From Rothia sp. HMSC078H08 (GTDB lineage: Bacteria > Actinomycetota > Actinomycetes > Actinomycetales > Micrococcaceae), in the NCBI RefSeq assembly GCF_001808955.1, contig NZ_KV795256.1:123347-130108 (forward strand): 6,762 nt of DNA. The letters run 5' to 3'. Position 1 is the stretch's first letter; the number at the start of each line of letters is the position of its first letter. Position numbers and translations under genes: made by a program. A model generated the notes under the pieces. That model made no database searches. It was not told the DNA's origin and saw nothing but the letters and a program-made list of their open reading frames with translations. Positions 4,827-6,762 of the stretch are shown piece after piece.

Positions 4827-5530
4827 TGTCTACCTTCGTGACCCGACGCGCCGCCCTTGGCATCGCCACCACCACCGCGCTCGCCTCCTTGACCGCCTGC
4901 GCCAGCGATATTCGCCCGCTCAGCAACCAGAGCACGCCCGGGGAACAACGCTCCTACAAGGGCGAGCTGAAGTTCAACGGCTACGAATCACGCGGCACCT
5001 ACGTTCCCGCAACCAGCTCGAAGAAGGCGGAGAATCCGCCCAAGCCTGTCCCTCCTGCAGAGATGAAAGCCAAAACGACGGAGGGCATGTACGCCGCCAT
5101 AAACTACTGGTTGGCTTCTTTCAATTACCTTATGATTACCGGCGACATTGAGCCGTTTAAGGCTGTGGATATAAACCGAAACGATATCTACAAGGCCGAA
5201 CCTTTCGTCGAATTTTATGAGAAGAACACTGGCTGGGTGTACGGTACTGATGCGCCATTCTCAGCAGAGCTGACCGAGGACGCTCCGCAGAAGGTTGACG
5301 AACAACAGTACCGCTGGCTGGGTGTTGGCCGGTATAACAAGGAAGCAAAGATTCACTACACAGATGGCAGGGAACTCACCATGGCTTCATTGAGTAGCGG
5401 CCCCGGTGATTATGAGTTCTTCTTTATCTTGGAGTATCAGGATGGCGCCTGGACGGTTCGGAATGAACCAGCCAAACTTACAACGAGCTCACCCAGCTCA
5501 AGCGCGAGCAGCTCCGGCACCTCCATTTAG
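4826..5530 (+). CDS. Tat-type DUF6318-like lipoprotein, paralog 6 (short linker)
   Basis: This is a 234-residue predicted lipoprotein with TRR at 6-8, lipobox L22-T23-A24-C25 and ASDIRPL at 26-32, followed by a 10-residue linker (33-42). The domain starts at SYKG (43-46), with YESRGTYVPA (53-62), AENPPKPVPP (68-77), YWLASFNYLMITGD (94-107), EPFKAVD (109-115), GWVYGTDAP (136-144), ELTEDAPQKVDEQQYRW (148-164), EYQDGAW (203-209) and a 25-residue tail ending in a Ser run. It keeps all the family landmarks and, together with paralog 5, has the shortest linker, so it is close to a minimal form of the domain. The start is set by GAAGGG 6 bases upstream of the ATG. Translation may be modulated by the inverted repeat that covers this site. 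There are 174 bases before it and 173 after it, so it may be transcribed alone. The function is unknown. Confidence 0.85.
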   Translation: MSTFVTRRAALGIATTTALASLTACASDIRPLSNQSTPGEQRSYKGELKFNGYESRGTYVPATSSKKAENPPKPVPPAEMKAKTTEGMYAAINYWLASFNYLMITGDIEPFKAVDINRNDIYKAEPFVEFYEKNTGWVYGTDAPFSAELTEDAPQKVDEQQYRWLGVGRYNKEAKIHYTDGRELTMASLSSGPGDYEFFFILEYQDGAWTVRNEPAKLTTSSPSSSASSSGTSI

Positions 5531-5703
5531 AACCCCGGTCATATCGTAGTCGTGCGAAAATCTCTGTGCCCCGTGTTTTTCGTCATCTACCGCCGCTTTT
5601 ACGGCGTTGAAGGCGCACACAACATTGGGCTGGCCGCTCCCCTGCGATATTCTGGAATTAGTTCAATACCGGCACATACTTTATTCACCTCAGAAAGAGC
5701 CCC
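5531..5703 (+). other. gene 6-gene 7 intergenic region with weak promoter-like sequence
   Basis: The region carries no supported gene. CGCCG and CGGCG (around 5591-5606) can form a 5-bp hairpin without a following T-run, so it is not a good terminator. TACTTT (5677-5682) fits TAnnnT but lacks a recognisable -35. The gene 7 ribosome-binding site is a weak GAAAGAG (5693-5699), 4 bases before the ATG. The CTCGGGTA element of genes 1, 2 and 5 is absent. Confidence 0.35.
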
Positions 5704-6573
5704 ATGTCTACCATGTATACCCGCCGCACCGCCCTGACCGCACTGGGCCTGGGCACCGCTGCACTTCTTGCCGCATGTTCCTCAAAGTCCTCCGAATCTT
5801 CAGCAACCGCGAGCGCATCCGCACCCGAGTCTTCGGCATCCGCGAGCGCTACCGCATCCGTCTCCCCCACCGCGGAGGCAACCACTACCGTTGAGCCTGG
5901 CCCCAGCATGAAGGGTGAGGTCGTTCTTGCCGACTACTCCTCCACCGGCACTTTTGAGCCCGGCACCAAGGAGCACAAGGCAGTGAACGTTGCGATCCCC
6001 GTGGAGCCGGCGAAGCTGCGTGAGAACAGTGTTGAGGGTCTGCACGCGTTCATTGCGTACTGGCAGGCTACCCTGAACTACCTGCTGCTGACCGGTGACG
6101 GTACCCGCTTCACGAACATTGACCACACCGGCGACTACTCGACCGTGGCTGAGTTTTTCCAGAGCATGTACGCTTCGGAGAGCGGCTGGGTTATTGGTTC
6201 GGAGCGTCCGATGGTTCTGTCGCTGACTGCTGACCGCCCGACCAAGGATACTCGCACCGGCTACTACACTTGGGCAACCGAGATGGTGATTGATGGTGCT
6301 GAGGGTGCTGGCGTGTACAGCAAGACCAACGATCGTGTGCAGCCGCTGACCGAGGTGTTCAAGTACCCGGGCAAGCCGGTGGCTGGCCAGATTGTGGCGC
6401 ACTACCAGGACGGCACTTGGCGTATGGTGCGTCGCGCTCCAGGTACTGCGTCTGCTTCGCCGGTTCCGTCGCTGAGCCCGAGCGCTTCGGCTGAGGGTAC
6501 TGCGTCTGCAGAGGCGACTGCTGCAGGTTCGGCGGAGGCTACTACTGCTTCTGCTGAGGCGTCGGCACAGTAG
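5704..6573 (+). CDS. Tat-type DUF6318-like lipoprotein, paralog 7 (divergent)
   Basis: At 289 residues this is the longest and most divergent copy. TRR is at 6-8 and the lipobox is L22-A23-A24-C25, but CSSKSSESS follows: the DIRPL motif of the other six is missing. The linker (26-67) is Ser/Ala/Thr-rich and acidic. The domain starts at SMKG (68-71), with YSSTGTFEPG (78-87), AVNVAIPVEP (93-102), AYWQATLNYLLLTGD (118-132), GWVIGSERP (161-169), YYTW (187-190) and HYQDGTW (233-239). NVPKP has become NVAIP and GWVYG has become GWVIG. After the last Trp come 50 residues: a basic RR, then an Ala/Ser/Pro stretch with four SAE[AG][TS] units, so it has low-complexity arms on both sides of the domain. 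Its codons and control region also differ from its neighbours. It may be the oldest member or a separately derived one. A long hairpin ends the unit. Confidence 0.85.
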   Translation: MSTMYTRRTALTALGLGTAALLAACSSKSSESSATASASAPESSASASATASVSPTAEATTTVEPGPSMKGEVVLADYSSTGTFEPGTKEHKAVNVAIPVEPAKLRENSVEGLHAFIAYWQATLNYLLLTGDGTRFTNIDHTGDYSTVAEFFQSMYASESGWVIGSERPMVLSLTADRPTKDTRTGYYTWATEMVIDGAEGAGVYSKTNDRVQPLTEVFKYPGKPVAGQIVAHYQDGTWRMVRRAPGTASASPVPSLSPSASAEGTASAEATAAGSAEATTASAEASAQ

Positions 6574-6595
6574 ATTCCGGGTCCCCTATACCGCT

Positions 6596-6675
6596 GAGAA
6601 GCCACATGTGTTTCGAGAAGCCACCATTATGGTTGCTTTTCGAAACACATGTGGCTTTTCGCTTTTACTCTTTCT
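6596..6675 (+). terminator. very long hairpin terminator after gene 7
   Basis: Bases 6596-6626 pair with 6630-6660 over 31 positions, with two G-U pairs and one C-U mismatch, leaving a 3-base loop. T-rich sequence follows (CTTTTCGCTTTTACTCTTTC). The stem is much longer than a usual intrinsic terminator. Both arms contain the palindrome CACATGTG (6603-6610 and 6646-6653), and the left arm repeats GAGAAGCCAC at 6596-6605 and 6615-6624. It begins 22 bases after the gene 7 stop. It probably terminates transcription, but it may have arisen from a mobile or repetitive palindromic unit. Confidence 0.75.
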
Positions 6676-6697
6676 TGAATAAAGACAGATATAAACA

Positions 6698-6731
6698 AAA
6701 AAGCCTTGATTCCGAAGAACCAAGGCTTTTT
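6698..6731. terminator. bidirectional terminator between gene 7 and the minus-strand tRNA
   Basis: AAAAAGCCTTG (6698-6708) and CAAGGCTTTTT (6721-6731) form an 11-bp stem. After one mismatch, TTC and GAA add three inner pairs around a CGAA loop. The A-run on the left and T-run on the right give a U-tract on either strand. On the minus strand it lies directly downstream of the tRNA 3' end. Confidence 0.85.
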
Positions 6732-6738
6732 CCTAGTG

Positions 6739-6762
6739 TGACCCCAACCGGATTTGAACCGG
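6739..6762 (-). tRNA. 3' end of a tRNA gene, cut by the window edge
   Basis: Read on the minus strand, the sequence is a T-arm with a 7-base TTCAAAT loop flanked by CCGG and CCGG, then the acceptor strand TGGGGTC (6740-6746) and discriminator A (6739). The CCA is not encoded; CAC follows. The 5' acceptor strand should be GACCCCA. The anticodon lies outside the window, so the amino acid cannot be named. Confidence 0.85.

Noticed and set aside
5585..5612. Hairpin CGCCG/CGGCG as a terminator after gene 6
   Set aside because: The stem is short and no T-rich stretch follows it; T-rich sequence lies before and inside the loop.
6739..6762. tRNA 3' end as an integration (att) site of a genomic island carrying the array
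   Set aside because: I found no second copy of the tRNA 3' segment in the window, no integrase and no plasmid or phage gene. The array extends beyond the window edge region only through a terminator.

Overview
The window looks like chromosomal DNA of a moderately GC-rich actinobacterium, most likely a Micrococcaceae member close to oral Rothia. I infer this from the twin-arginine-plus-lipobox signal peptides, Ala/Ser-rich coding style, TAnnnT-like promoter boxes, a tRNA end without encoded CCA, and a domain I recognise as the actinobacterial DUF6318 lipoprotein family. The species assignment is an inference; no marker gene is present.

Nearly all of it is one tandem array of seven paralogous lipoprotein genes, all on the + strand: gene 1 (258-1034), gene 2 (1282-2034), gene 3 (2075-2875), gene 4 (2974-3735), gene 5 (3941-4651), gene 6 (4826-5530) and gene 7 (5704-6573). 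Each product has a Tat-like signal (TRR or SRR at residues 6-8), a lipobox Cys at residue 25 or 26, a low-complexity Ser/Ala linker of very different length, a shared domain of about 150-175 residues (Y-x3-G-x-[YF]; A-x-N near a proline pair; YW-x-A-x-x-NY-x3-TG-D; GW-x-Y-G; a final W), and a C-terminal tail. Their function is unknown. The expected location is the outer face of the cytoplasmic membrane.

The array splits into transcription blocks. The window opens inside a terminator that belongs to something upstream (1-30). A phased short-repeat tract (43-121) and a conserved upstream element (146-180) precede gene 1, which ends in its own hairpin terminator (1081-1127). The same upstream element is repeated before gene 2 (1165-1200). 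Genes 2-3, and probably 4, form an operon closed by a strong terminator (3765-3814). Gene 5 has another copy of the 15-base element (3896-3910). Gene 6 carries an 11-bp inverted repeat that covers its Shine-Dalgarno sequence and the first base of its start codon. Gene 7, the most divergent copy, is followed by an unusually long 31-bp-stem hairpin (6596-6660).

The right edge holds a bidirectional terminator (6698-6731) and the 3' end of a minus-strand tRNA gene (6739-6762).

Sequence details pair genes 1/2 (leader), 3/4 (ribosome-binding region) and 5/6 (linker and body), which suggests stepwise duplication. There are no recognisable enzymes, mobile elements, CRISPR arrays or integrases. The interest lies in the paralog array itself: a fixed anchor motif (DIRPL), linker lengths that fall in gene order, and separate control regions for the copies.
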